Assembly (NCBI RefSeq): GCF_018294505.1
Contig: NC_057809.1
Coordinates: forward strand, 503,066,506-503,130,505
Length of the DNA: 64,000 nt
Source of the DNA: Triticum aestivum
Taxonomy: Eukaryota > Streptophyta > Magnoliopsida > Poales > Poaceae
Reading direction: 5' to 3'
Part shown: positions 31,955 to 43,186 of the stretch, one piece after another
How positions within the stretch are numbered: the first letter of the stretch is position 1
How the letters are laid out: each line of letters opens with the position of its first letter
Notes under the pieces: generated by a model
Told to the model about the DNA's origin: nothing
Databases searched by the model: none
The model's input: only the letters and a program-made list of their open reading frames with translations
Program-made: the position numbers and the translations under genes

Positions 31955-34900
31955 TGTGGCACCCCAGCTCAGAGCGACTGGTTTACCATGCATTGCCAGC
32001 CCAGAGACCATGTCTTCTGGCAACAAACAACATCTTGGTACAGAAAAACAACCGCTTTATTGATGCTAGCGGAACAGAGTTTACATTACAACAGTTGTCG
32101 AGGCCAAGCGGCACACTCGGAGCGGCTGAACAATATGTACATTATTTAGTGAACATAAAGGGGCCTTGATCCAAACAACTACGTGGCAGTGAAATAACGT
32201 CATGGTGGAAGCTCCAAATCACAGGGACACCGATGTGGACATGATCTAGACTCGAACAACGCTCCTCTCCAACGATATTTTCCTGAAATCTGGCATGACA
32301 TGCCAGGTCAGTACATTGAATTTACTTGCAAGCTCAACAGGCATAATCATAATGACAAACAATATCATGATATTTAACAAATTATTAATAATGCAACACT
32401 ATATGTCGACATGCTGTGATCCTGCTCGAACATCCCTCGGGACAGCTTACCAACTGTGATCATCTCTGGATCACAAACACACCACCAAAGTGGTGTTTTT
32501 CAAGAACAACTCGTGATCCTTACGACGATCACAACCACAACCATCATTTGGTCCCAAATGCCTCGATGGCCTTTCTGCCATCCATCAACAATGCAAAGTT
32601 CATAGCTTAGTGTGCAATTTTTATTAAACATTGACTCATGGTGGGACCTACTACGAGGTGTCTATGTCCGTGGACTCGACTATCGATAGATTACACACTC
32701 TGCAGAGGTAGCACACTGTACCCACACCACGGAACCCATGACCTCGCACTCCCACTCGGGTGGACCAACGGCATTCCGACAAAACCCTTCCATTGCCACA
32801 ACACTCTCCCGGCCACTCTGACCCAAATCCCCAACGGGCTGGTCTTGGGTGGCCCCTTGTCTACCAAAGACACCCCGACCACCGTCATGGTCAAAACACT
32901 CCCGCTCGGGGACTCGGTACCATAATCTCATCAACAAGCACACAAGATTATGCCTGCTTACCGGGACAGGGCAAGCACGGCATAACCTTCCCTAGTTGGA
33001 GGCACCGACCAGAGGCCATGTCAATGGACCGAATCAAGGCCTTCCCACAAAGGCAAATGTCGTTGCACTAGAAAGAAACTCGATTCAGCGGCGCCATGAC
33101 CCAGTCAACGGTATATTCAAGTTGAGTTATATTCAGGTTCAACTTTAAACTAAAAATGACCGGTGTCATAGCATGCCATGAAATGCAAAACAACACATGC
33201 ATCATATAATGATAAAAATGACCGATGTCATCCATATACACACCAAGCATAAACGTCAACAACTCATATTACTCTACTGCTCAAAATGACTCACAACTTA
33301 ACCAAAATATTTTGCAACAAGTTTTATTAATTTCTTACGCAAGAAAGTAACTCCGATAAATTTCTCATATGCTTGACAAAAAGATTTCACTATCAACAAC
33401 TCTTAATTTCTTTATCACTAAGTCGGGTTCAAACATTTTTTAAGACAAGTAATATGATTAAACAAGTATTTAACAGAATATTTTCTAACAAATTTTTATC
33501 AATTTATGAAGGCAAAAAGAAAGCTTTAAATAATTACTAACATGCATAACAAAATTATATCTAACATCACCAAATAAATATTAACTTGCTTTATCCACTA
33601 AACTAGTTTCAATCATTCTGTAAATCAAGCATAACAACTCACAATATTTAACAGAATACAAATAACTCAATAATTATTTAACTACATGGATTAATCATTT
33701 CATTCAAGTAAGAAAATCACAAATATTGAAATGACACCATGAAAATGTTGTTGTGGCTTGCCTTAGTGCAGATGAGGTTCACAAGCCTTCTGGTGATCCT
33801 CAAGACAAGCCTCACCCTCTGAAAATAAATTTAAACACAAAAAGCAAATATCAAGAACACTTCTGAAAATCACCAGAAATTCTAAACAGCTCAGAGAAAT
33901 CTCATCTTTGGTGAGCTGCTAGATTTCTTATCAAAGTACACAATGCAAAAAAGAATCAATTCATTTGGACTTATGGTTGAAGAGTTATAACTGTTTGAAG
34001 TGTTCTGTAAGTTCAAATGAATTTGAATACAAAGAAACAGACTGGGGGGTGATGTCGAAGGCGTAAAGCCCAGGGGCGCCACCACTCGTACCGCTTCGCG
34101 CCGTATAGAGTGGCTGACTAGCGGGCCCCGCTAGTCAGGTGGGGGAAGGGGGAGAAAGAAATAGAGAAGGTCGCGGCTTCGCCGGAGCTCTTGCCAGCGA
34201 CGAGGGCTCCTTGGCCCAAACGAGAGGGAGGGATTGAGAGAGGGGACGATGGCGCACCTGCCCGTACCCGTAGCGTGGCTAGGGGTGGTCGGACGGTGTC
34301 GGAAACAAGCTCACAAGCAGAGGCAGAAAGGTTGCCGGAGTTGAGGAAGATGGCGAATGGAGGCCACTCCAGGGGCTCCAAGCGGGCGAGACAGCCTCAC
34401 CGGAGAGAGGCGGAAGCCCTGGAGGGGTTGCCCTGGCCTGGGAGGGGCTAGATCTCCCGCGGCGTCCAAAGGGGATCGCCAAAGAGCTCGAGCTCGGGGG
34501 CAGCGGCCCGAGGCCTGCCCGACCGGGCTATGGCTTCCTACACAGTCGTGGAGTGTGTGGGAGTGCTGGATGGGGCTCGAGGAGACTGGGGGTGGCCTTA
34601 TTTATAGGAGAGCGGCGAGTGGGCTTCGGGATCCGCCGGTGGACACTTGTCCATGGCGCCCGGCGACAAGCGGCATCAGTGAGAGGGGGAGAAGGCGACG
34701 GAGATCACGCGGCCACTGTGGGCGGACGGAGACGAGCACAGGATCAAGAGGAAGGCGACGAGCACAGTGCAAAGCGCACTGTGGCGTTGGCCGGACCGTG
34801 CCCGTGCTTGCTGCGGCAAGCTCCGGCATCGACAAGCGCTAGGGAGGAGTTAAAGACATCGAGACAATGATGGTGGCGCAGTTTGGCACGCTCGGGTAGG

Positions 34901-35669
34901 CGAGGGAAGCGAGCACGCGCGAACAGAGCGTTCGGCGGCACCCAGAGCGCGTCGACATGCTTGCCTGGCATCGTGGACACGCGTGGTCACCGCGCGAACT
35001 CTCTCCTCAGGCCAGCCTTCATCCAAAAATCTTGCATGGCTTGTTGTTCGTGGTGGTTTTGAAGTTTACCACGGTTTGGTTTGGATCCAGGTGCAGTAGA
35101 GAGGATTTTACAAACCAGGTAACTTTCTGACCGGTAACTCTTACTGAGGTCAAACGGCTGGGAGATTGAGGTTGGGCTTTGGAGGCTAGTTATAAGTTAC
35201 TAAGGTAAAGATGCACAAGAAAGTTCAGGTCAAATGGAGCAAGTAAAATGGTAGTTGCTGTAGAAACCACCATTTCTGTCCAGAACAGAAAAGATTTTCT
35301 GTAGCAAAAATATTCCAAAAAGTGAGGAAATATTTTTGCTCGGGAAGGTGCCCTAGGGTTCACAGAATATTAATGAATTATCTCAGATTTTTTGAGCCAT
35401 CAAAATTGGGGTTGCTTTGAAGCAAACAGGTCCGGCTTAGGGTTTTTGAGAGAAAATGGATGCTTTCATTTAAGAAAAATACTCCAAAGATTATTTTGGG
35501 GTGGATCAGAAGTGAAATGATGATTTAGGAGGGAAGTGAAGCACTTAGGTGAAAGCCAAGGATGCCCAAGTGTTTAAGTCCATATGAAAAGATTCAAGAA
35601 TTCCAAGTTCAGAAAATTTTCAAACGAAAATTCAAGCAGATTAGAGAGGGCAAAAACCAAGCTGTCACG
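31955..35669 (-). repeat. 5' LTR of Tekay-like element (3.72 kb)
   Basis: Collinear with the 3' LTR; carries the empty site of the solo LTR near 33474. Minus-strand TATA (CCTATAAATAAGG) near 34597-34610. The terminal TGTG appears as CGTG here (35669), one transition. Confidence 0.88.
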
Positions 35670-35773
35670 ACAAAAAAGATGGAGATCTGTTAGTCCTTCT
35701 GAGCTGAAGTTAGTTTGGTCTTGCGGGAGTAATGTAACCATCCTTCAACTTCTCCTTCTGATGAGAAGATAGA
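35670..35773 (-). pseudogene. Host exon fragment, split from 60028-60111 by the Sabrina-like element
   Basis: Taking out the Sabrina-like element and one ataga TSD, the minus strand reads from an acceptor-like TTTGCACAG at 60112 through an acidic stretch (GSSSSDEEYGVREVTCFDYA) and continues here in frame to TAA at 35710-35712. About 47 codons, Ser/Glu then Lys rich. Unknown family; it could be the last exon of the decayed host gene. Confidence 0.4.
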
Positions 35774-37341
35774 TGATACGTCTCCAACGTACCTATAATT
35801 TTTGATTGCTCCATGCTATATTATCTACTATTTTAGACATTATTGGGCTTTATTTTCCACTTTTATATTATTTTTGGGACTAGCCTATTAACCGGAGGCC
35901 CAGCCCAGAATTGTTGTTTTTTGCCTGTTTTAGGGTTTCGAAGAAAAGGAATATCAAACGGAGTCCAAACAGAATGAAACCTTCGGAAACGTGATTTACT
36001 CATCAGATAAGATTCAGGAGACTTGGACCCTCCGTCAAGAAAGCCACGAGGTGGTCATGAGGGTAGGGGCGCCCCCCCTAGGGCGCGCCCCCCTGCCTCA
36101 TGGGCCCCTCGAAGCTCCACCGACGTACTTCTTCCTCCTATATATATCCACGTACCCCCAAACGATCGGGGACGGAGCCAAAAACCTAATTCCACTGCCG
36201 CAACTTTCTGTATCCATGAGATCCCATCTTGGGGCCTGTTCCGGAGCTCCGCCGGAGGGGGCATCGATCATGGAGGGCTTCTACATCATCATCCAAGCCC
36301 CTCCGATGAAGTGTGAGTAGTTTACTTCAGACCTATGGGTCCATAGCTAGTAGCTAGAATGCTTCTTCTCTCTTTTTGGATCTCAATACAATGTTCTCCC
36401 CCTCTCTCATGGAGATCTATTCGATGTAATCTTCTTTTTGCGGTGTGTTTGTTGAGATCGATGAATTGTGGGTTTATGATCCAGTCTATCTATGAATAAT
36501 ATTTGAATCTTCTCTGAATTATTTTATGTATGATTGGTTATCTTTGCAAGTCTCTTCGAATTATCAGTTTGGTTTGGCCTACTAGATAGGTTTTTCTTGC
36601 CATGGAAGAAGTGCTTAGCTTTGGGTTCAATCTTGCGGTGTCCTTTCCCAGTGACAGAAGGGGCAGCAAGGCACGTATTGTATTGTTGCCATCAAGGATA
36701 ACAGGATGGGTTTTTTATCATATTGCATGAAATTATCCCTCTACATCATGTGATCTTGCTTAAGGCGTTACTCTGTTTTTAACTTAATACTCTAGATGCA
36801 TGCTGGATAGCGGTCGATGAGTGGAGTAATAGTAGTAGATGTAGAATTGTTTCGGTCTACTTGTCTCGGATGTGATGCCTATATACATGATCATACCTAG
36901 ATATTCTCATAACTATGCTCAATTCTGTCAATTGCTCAACAGTAATTTGTTCACCCACCGTAGAATACTTATGCTCTTGAGAGAAGCCACTAGTGAAACC
37001 TATGGCCCCCGGGTCTCTTTCTCATCATATCAATCTCCATCACTTCATTATTGCTTTGCTTTTACTTTATTTACTTTGCATCTCTATACCAAAAATACCA
37101 AAAATATTATTTATCATCTCTATCAGATCTCACTTTCGTAAGTGACCGTGAAGGGATTGACAACCCCTAAGCGCGTTGGTTGCATTGACCTATTGTTTTT
37201 GTGTAGGTACGAGGGACTCGAGCGTAGCCTCCTATTGGATTGATACCTTGGTTCTCAAAAACTGAGGGAAATACTTACGCTACTTTGCTGCATCATCCCT
37301 TCCTCTTCGGGGAAATCCAACGCGGTGCTTAAGAGGTAGCA
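35774..37341 (+). repeat. 5' LTR of Sabrina-like element
   Basis: 1568 bp, TGATACGTCTCC...GAGGTAGCA. Promoter-like tcctatatatatcc near 36136-36149. Differences from the 3' LTR are scattered single bases, mainly transitions. Confidence 0.92.
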
Positions 37342-37352
37342 AGAAGAATTTC

Positions 37353-37370
37353 TGGCGCCGTTGCCGGGGA
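37353..37370 (+). other. Primer-binding site, tRNA-Asp
   Basis: tggcgccgttgccgggga, complementary over 18 nt to the 3' end of plant tRNA-Asp (family knowledge), 11 bp after the 5' LTR. The nested Tat element begins 7 bp further on. Confidence 0.88.
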
Positions 37371-37377
37371 GTCTACG

Positions 37378-38340
37378 TGTCGGGGAAACTGATCCACGAA
37401 CACCTATGGGGCCGGCGGACCGGGCCCCTTTCGGTTCGGCGGGGGGCGGAGATCGCACGAAGAGCTGATCGAGGCGAAGCACACGAGCAGTTTACCCAGC
37501 TTCGGAGCTCTCCGGAGAGATAACACTCCTACTGCTGCTTGTCTGGTTCTATTATGTTCTTGCTCGCGAGAGCTAAGTGTTTTCTGGCTCACGAATGAAT
37601 CGACCTTCGCGAACCAGTCCAACCGAACCCCCTCTACGTTGCGCATGGGCCTCCTTTTATACGCTAAAGGGGTCACCGACAGGTGGCAACGCAGAGAAGG
37701 GTACAAATGTAAAAAGTGAGGTGGTTGGTACAGTTACTTGTACAGTGCACCCTACCTAACCCTGACGGCAGGGGACAAGGTCATTAAATGCCCGTTTGAG
37801 TCGCCCAAACAGTGCAGAAAAGGACCGTTAGGGGCACCACCGTTCGCCACGATGGCGATCTTGTCAGCTTCGCATGCCACTGCGCACCGCTGGCTGCACA
37901 GCCTCCCGCCACGCGCGCCTGGAGAGGCCCCCAGAGTGACACGTTGGTGGATGCGCTGGAGCGTGGGCACAGAGTGGCCGCCTGCCGCGGCAAGCGCCTT
38001 GCCGCTGCTGTTATCTTGTCGGGTCCGGAGGCTTGTCGCTCACCGGGCCTCGAGGTACCTTGGTTGGTCTTCCCGGCAAGCTCCTCTTGCCGGGGCCTTG
38101 TTGCCTTGTCGGAGCGCGTGGCGCGTCGTGGCAAGTTCCTTGGAGTGCCTCGGTTGGCCTTCCCGGCAAGCTCCTCTTGCCGGGGCCTTGTCTCCTGAGC
38201 TTAAATACTTTGTTCTTGAATGGCTCCAAGGGAACCACGGAGGATCTTGGTGTTAGCCCGGCAAGCCTTGCCGCGGGGTGCTGCAACTGCCCGTGCACAA
38301 GTTCGGGGTACTAGGGTACCCCTATTCTAGTACACCGACA
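37378..38340 (-). repeat. 3' LTR of Tat-type element
   Basis: 963 bp, both ends TGTCGG...CCGACA inverted. Minus-strand TATA (GCGTATAAAAGG, near 37655-37667). Holds four CGGCAAG/CTTGCCG hairpins (see separate entries). Confidence 0.92.
37987..38273. other. Four CGGCAAG...CTTGCCG hairpins in the LTR
   Basis: gcggcaag-cgc-cttgccgc at 37987-38005; cccggcaag-ctcct-cttgccggg at 38072-38094 and again at 38162-38184; cggcaag-c-cttgccg at 38259-38273. Perfect stems of 7-9 bp. The same four occur in the other LTR at 54211-54229, 54296-54318, 54386-54408 and 54483-54497. Role unknown. Confidence 0.8.
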
Positions 38341-38547
38341 GGAGCCCCCGGGCCTGGGCCAGACACGGTGCCGAGCGCTGTTGGGCCAGGCCCAAGACAG
38401 GGCACGGGCACATGTGGACTGGGCCACGCCGAATCTCGCTCCGTATCCACCGCGCTCTCCCCTAACGGCACGCGTTGAATGCGGCATCGTGGGAGAGATC
38501 GTGGGTGGTTCTTTATTCGGAAGGGCGAAACGTCCGCCCCGTCCCTC

Positions 38548-38555
38548 TTTATAAG
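38548..38555 (+). promoter_or_regulatory. TATA-like box of the antisense gene
   Basis: tttataag, about 165 bp upstream of the ATG at 38718 and outside the LTR, in the same place as the TATA-like box of the Fatima-like antisense gene (8456-8463). Confidence 0.55.
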
Positions 38556-38717
38556 CAGAGGAAACAGGGGCAGTTCGTTCCCCCTCGCTGGTTGCTACTA
38601 CTCCATCTTCACGAACCTCCGCCGCCCCCCCTTCTTCTCGAAGCCGAGAGAGCAGCGCTCCGCCCCCCATTGCCACCAGCATCACCAACGCCGTCGACCT
38701 CCCCCACCACCTCCGCC

Positions 38718-41700
38718 ATGGCTCCGAAAGCCGACAAGGGAAAGGGCGTGAAGTCGGCCGAGGCGCAGCGGCTCGCGGCGCTGCGGAAGGAGCGGGCGAT
38801 CTTCTCCCCCCAGCTCGGCGTGAAGGAGCTGAGGGAGTACTTCTACCTCTTTTGGGCGACGGAGACGCGGGCGCATCCGCGCACGAGGGTACTCCCGGCC
38901 GCTGCTTCGGAACTGGCTCCAAACGGGTACCCATTCTTCGCGCTGTTCTTCTATTGCGGGCTCTGCCCGCCCTTCTCGGAGTTCTTCTGCGATATCATGA
39001 ACACCTACGGCTTCCGCCTCCTTGACTTCACCCCCAACGCCGTTCTGACCATGGCAGTTTTCGCACATTTGTGCGAAAACTTTGTCGGAGTCCACCCCAA
39101 TGTTGCCCTTTTCCGCCACTTCTTCATACCTCGGGTAGAGAGAGGAGAGCCGCTTGCCGGAGGGATCGCCTGGATCTCGAGAGTCGGCAAGAAGGAGGCG
39201 TACTTGGAGGGTGAGCTCCGCAGCAAGTGGGAGGAGTGGAGAGCGGAGTGGTGCTGGATCGTCGAGGAGAATCCGCAGCCCTTCACCGCCGTGCGCCAAG
39301 CTCCAATAGTGCGCGGCAATGACTGGAGCAACGTGGCCCCGGAAGACGAGAGGCTGAAGATCGCCATTACTAGGATCCTTCGCCTCAGGCTTGCCGGGCT
39401 CACTGTAGGCGCTGTAGGCGCAGATTTCCTCCGCCGCCGCATCGCCCCCCTGCAGGAGAGGGGGAGGCCCGCCTGGGAATTCAAGAACTCGGCGGACATC
39501 ATGAGGCTGCGGCCGGGCCTCAACTACAACTTCACCGTCTTGGAGCTGGATGCAATGCTCCTGGAGTTGTTCAAACGCGACCCCCAGCACCCATTCACGC
39601 TGCCGAGGGGCGTCGTTCCATTGTGCAACAATTCTTCGCTTGACCGGATCCGCGCCATGATGCCGTTGTGCGATTCACACGGAATCGTTCCAACTTGGCA
39701 AGAGCCTGCGGATGACGTCGTGCAAGCGTTCTTCGACAACTTGGAAGAAGTGCCGGTCCACGCTGACGAGCAGAAGAGCCTCACCCGTGACACCACCGAC
39801 GAGGAGCTGCAGCGCATCGCCACTAGGGCGGAAGAGGTTGCGGCCGCAGCTGCCGCGGGCGCGTTCGGGTTCACTGTGGAGGAGGCGGAGGCTGCAGAGG
39901 CGGCAAACCTCGCCGAGCGCGCGGAGTTCATTGGCGAGGAAGAGCCTGCCGGTTCTGAAGCTGAGCCGAGCGAGGCCGGCGAGGAAGAGCCCGAGCCTTC
40001 AGAAGGCTTGCCGCAGGCGGAGCCCCCGGCCCCGCCAAGAAGGCGTCTTCGCAGGGCCGCGGACGTAGCGGGGCGGCAGCCGGGTCAACAGCCGCCAAGC
40101 CGTGCGACACGCTCTACCGCGGCAAGCAATGTTGCCGCGGGAGCGCCCACGCAGCAGCGGCAACTGGAGCGGGATCTTCCCGGGCCACCGCCACCGCCCC
40201 CGCCAAGCGGGCAAGGGATCCTACTCCTCCGCCTCGCCGCACCGGAAGGGAGCCGGACTTCGATCTTTCCGCGCTCAGCTCCGACGAGGAGGAAGAAGAG
40301 TAAGTTTCTTTGGTGCTCTTGTAGTTCTTCAATCTTGCTGTTTTTATCTTGTATCTGACTTGCTTCAATCTGGACTCCTTTCTTTTCAGGACGCTGGCCC
40401 AGAGAGCGGCGAAGAGGGCCAAGGCCGCGGTGATTGTCATCGAAGATGACCCCACCGTGTCAGCAGGGGGTGGGTCCGAGACCACCTTGACGGACCCGGC
40501 AACCACTCCTCAAAACAGCCCCCAGCGCAGCCCCCAGCGTAAGTTCATAGTTAGCTTTCTGCTGTCAGGCGCGCATGAGTGCTTTTTCCTTTGTTGATAT
40601 CTTGCTTGTTGATTTGTGTAGGAGCAGAGCAGCCATATCAGGAGCGCCCGGAAGCTGGTCCCGAAGTGCCATCTGCTTCGACTACGCCGCTAAGGGAGGA
40701 GTTCCCGGTAAGGGAGCGCTCTCCGGCAAGGGAGAACTCTCCGGCAAGGGGCAGCACCGTCGATCCTGCGGCGGCCGAGACCGCAACTGCAGATCTTGGC
40801 ACAGGTAATTCACTTGCCCAAAAACTTTCCCTTGGGTTCTTCTTCTTCTGATTTTCTTCTCTTGGATTTTTGATTGATTTTTCTCCCTTCTTCGTTCTTC
40901 AGACCCATCTGCTGCTGAGCCAATGGAGACAGAGGGCGCCGGCGAGGAAGGGGCCGGTGCTGATGAGACCGCCGGCGAGGAGGCCGCCAAGGCTGCCGCC
41001 GCAGAAGCCGGCGAGGGGTCGGGCGATCGCACTGACGACCCTGAGGCCGCAGGAGCGCCAGGCGCTGCGCCGACCGCCGATCCCTCTGCCGCTTCTGCGG
41101 AGCCGGGCTCCGAGGAGCCCCAGCCCGGCGCCTACTTGAAGGCCGGTGACGATATCTTCATCAAGCTACCCTGGGCGTCGAGCTCCAGGGCGCCGGTCGA
41201 GGGGGAAACTTTCGATGAGGAGGTGCTCGCCTCTGCTGGACTGTCGTTGGTCGACGCGCCCAGCAGCAGCAGTGGCGAGCCTGAGGAGGAGCAGCTGCTG
41301 CGGAAGCTGCTGTCACTCTACCGCGCACGGCAAGCCAAGCTGGCTTCCCGGGAAGCGCTTGTCGCGAAGGCGGGAGTTGACATGGAGAAGCGCGCGGAGG
41401 AGCTCCGGGGCCACAATCAAGAAGCTCTCCGGTCCCTGGCACAGGAGCGGGAGCGACTCGACGAGGAGCGCACGGCCTTCCTTCTCGAGAAGGCCGAAGC
41501 TGAGGAGGAACAAAGGCTGGCCGCCGAGAAGCAGTCCGCGCGGGAAGGCGAATTGGTGCAGCGGAAGGCCAACCTCGACAGCTACGAGGAGGAGCTCGCC
41601 GAGCGCGAGCAAGCACTTGGCGGGGCGCTCAAGGAGGCAAAGGACGCTGCCGCAATCGCAGAGGCTGCCAAGAAAGAGCTGGAGGAGAAGGTGGCGCAGC

Positions 41701-42377
41701 TGGAGGCCAACATCGGGAAGAGCGGCGAGGAGCTTGCCGCGCTCAAGCGTGAGCGTGAGAAGGATGCTGCCGCCCACGGTGAGCTGCAAGGTCTTCTCGC
41801 TGAGAGGGGCAAGGAGCTCAGCGCCACCAAGGATTCCAATGCGGACCTGGAGTTGAAGCTGGCCACGCTGATGCAGACGCTGGAGGCCGCCAAGGAGCGG
41901 GAGAAGACCTTGTCGGAGAAGGTCAAAGCTGACAAGGCGCTGCTGGAGAGCATCGCAGTTACCCAGAACTCGTTCAGAGATACTATGGAGCACTGGACCG
42001 AGGGTCTGGTGAATATTGCCGCAGTCATCGACGAGGAGCTGGCGCAGCTGGGGATGGAGGACTTTGGGTATCCCTCCGACGAGAATCTCCAACCCAGCGC
42101 CAAGCTCAGCCTGTTCTTCAAGGGCGTGGCGACGGCACTCCAGCGGCTCCGGGAGAGGATCCCAAAGCAGCTGGCCGACGAGTCGCGCAGAATTTGCGCG
42201 GGGGCTCTCCAGAAGGTGCTGATGAAGGTGGCCTTCCGCAACCCAGGCCTCAACCTTACCAACGTCCTCAGGTCCTTGCCGCCTGACGCCGATCTGGATG
42301 CGCTCAAGGCCCTTGTCGCACCCATTGTGGACAAGGTGAGCGAGATCAAGAGGGTTGAGGGCGATCGCGTAGACTAG
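38718..42377 (+). CDS. Antisense spliced gene, plant-mobile-domain/Transposase_28 type with coiled-coil tail
   Basis: Opposite strand to gag-pol, between pol and the 3' LTR. ATG at 38718 (MAPKADKGKGVKSAEAQR). Exons 38718-40299, 40390-40538, 40622-40804, 40903-42377; introns start gtaag/gtaag/gtaat and end ttcag/gtgtag/ttcag, and the phases agree. Exon 1: LREYFYLFWATETRAHPR, YPFFALFFYCGLCPPFSEFF, LTMAVFAHLCENFVGVHPNV, FLRRRIAPLQERGRPAW, i.e. the 'putative gypsy-type transposon' domain (about residues 30-370), then a Glu/Ala/Pro linker. Exon 4: long Glu/Lys/Ala coiled coil (about 41310-41960) and a helical tail ending EIKRVEGDRVD. One frameshift is needed near 40.1-40.2 kb, where the conserved frame (PDFDLSALSSDEEEE) departs from the exon start frame. 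About 1,129 codons. No DDE or other catalytic motif recognised; role unknown. Confidence 0.75.
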
Positions 42378-43186
42378 GCCGCCCGTTTTCTCTTTTCCCT
42401 TGTCGCTGCTAATCATGTTATGAAAACAGTCTGTTAGAGCTGCGACAAGTTATCTTGTAATATAACTTTATTTCTGTTATCAATTGCTATGTTATTTCCT
42501 CTACTAGATTCTTTCCTTTGTATGTTTTTACCCTACGCTTCTAGGGAACTTGTCGGCGCAGGCGCCCGAGCCGCGAGCGCTGAGTGCGGAACGTCAGCAG
42601 CCTGCTGGCGGCGCTGCTTCCGACAAGAAACCTTGTCGCGACTAGATGCAGCACACTTAAGTTGTTGAGCGGACTCGAAACAAAGTAAGGGCGCAACTAG
42701 CCACGAGTTGGTTCCTCCGCGCACAGGTTTTCCATACAAAGCAGGGTCGTTCGAGGAAGATAACTCAAAAAATTTAAAAATTGATTGCTCAAACTTTGGC
42801 AACTTAGCTTTTCTGTCGTTTGCTTCCCGGCAAGGCAAAACTTTGCTTGAACGACGCCTGGTCCATACCACAATCTTCTCCTTCCCCCCCGGCAAACTTG
42901 TGTGCGAGGGAACCTTCTTTTCCTTTGTTGAAAAAGAAGAAAGAAGAGAAAATAATGATATGGAGCCCTTCGGCTCGTTATTGCTTACCGGATGTAGGTG
43001 CTGCACAAAGTGTCAGATAACGCATGCAAGAAAGAAACTAATGCATGAAATGGACAAGTTGTGCGGAGCACATGGGGTTCTATTTATGCACGGGATCTGC
43101 GCCCGGCTTTGTACAAAGGATTACATGCAACAGCGGCAAGACTTGTACAAAAGGTGGTTGCCGGAACGGGTTCCGGCAACCGCGCC

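Larger units (their letters stand above)
18384..35669 (-). mobile_element. Chromodomain Gypsy element (Tekay/Del-like), complete, defective
   Basis: Minus-strand element: 5' LTR 31955-35669, initiator-Met PBS 31938-31949, an extra ORF, gag, PR, RT, RNase H, integrase and chromodomain (31781 down to about 26290), PPT 26283-26297, 3' LTR 18384-26282 (enlarged by a solo LTR). TSD gcaaa (18379-18383) / acaaa (35670-35674), one transition. RT type ([10 protein letters not shown]), DSGA protease and a chromodomain-like tail place it in the chromovirus group, Tekay-like by eye. I do not name the Triticeae family. All enzymatic ORFs carry stops or shifts. Confidence 0.85.

Noticed and set aside
37351..37370. 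tRNA-like match
   Set aside because: It is only the 18-nt primer-binding site complementary to tRNA-Asp, not a tRNA gene; no cloverleaf around it.
38682..39590. 302-codon minus-strand ORF
   Set aside because: Shadow of exon 1 of the antisense gene, whose plus-strand translation has the conserved domain.
41313..42416. 367-codon minus-strand ORF
   Set aside because: Mirror of the plus-strand coiled-coil exon (Leu-rich opposite of Glu/Lys codons); no start context, no domain.
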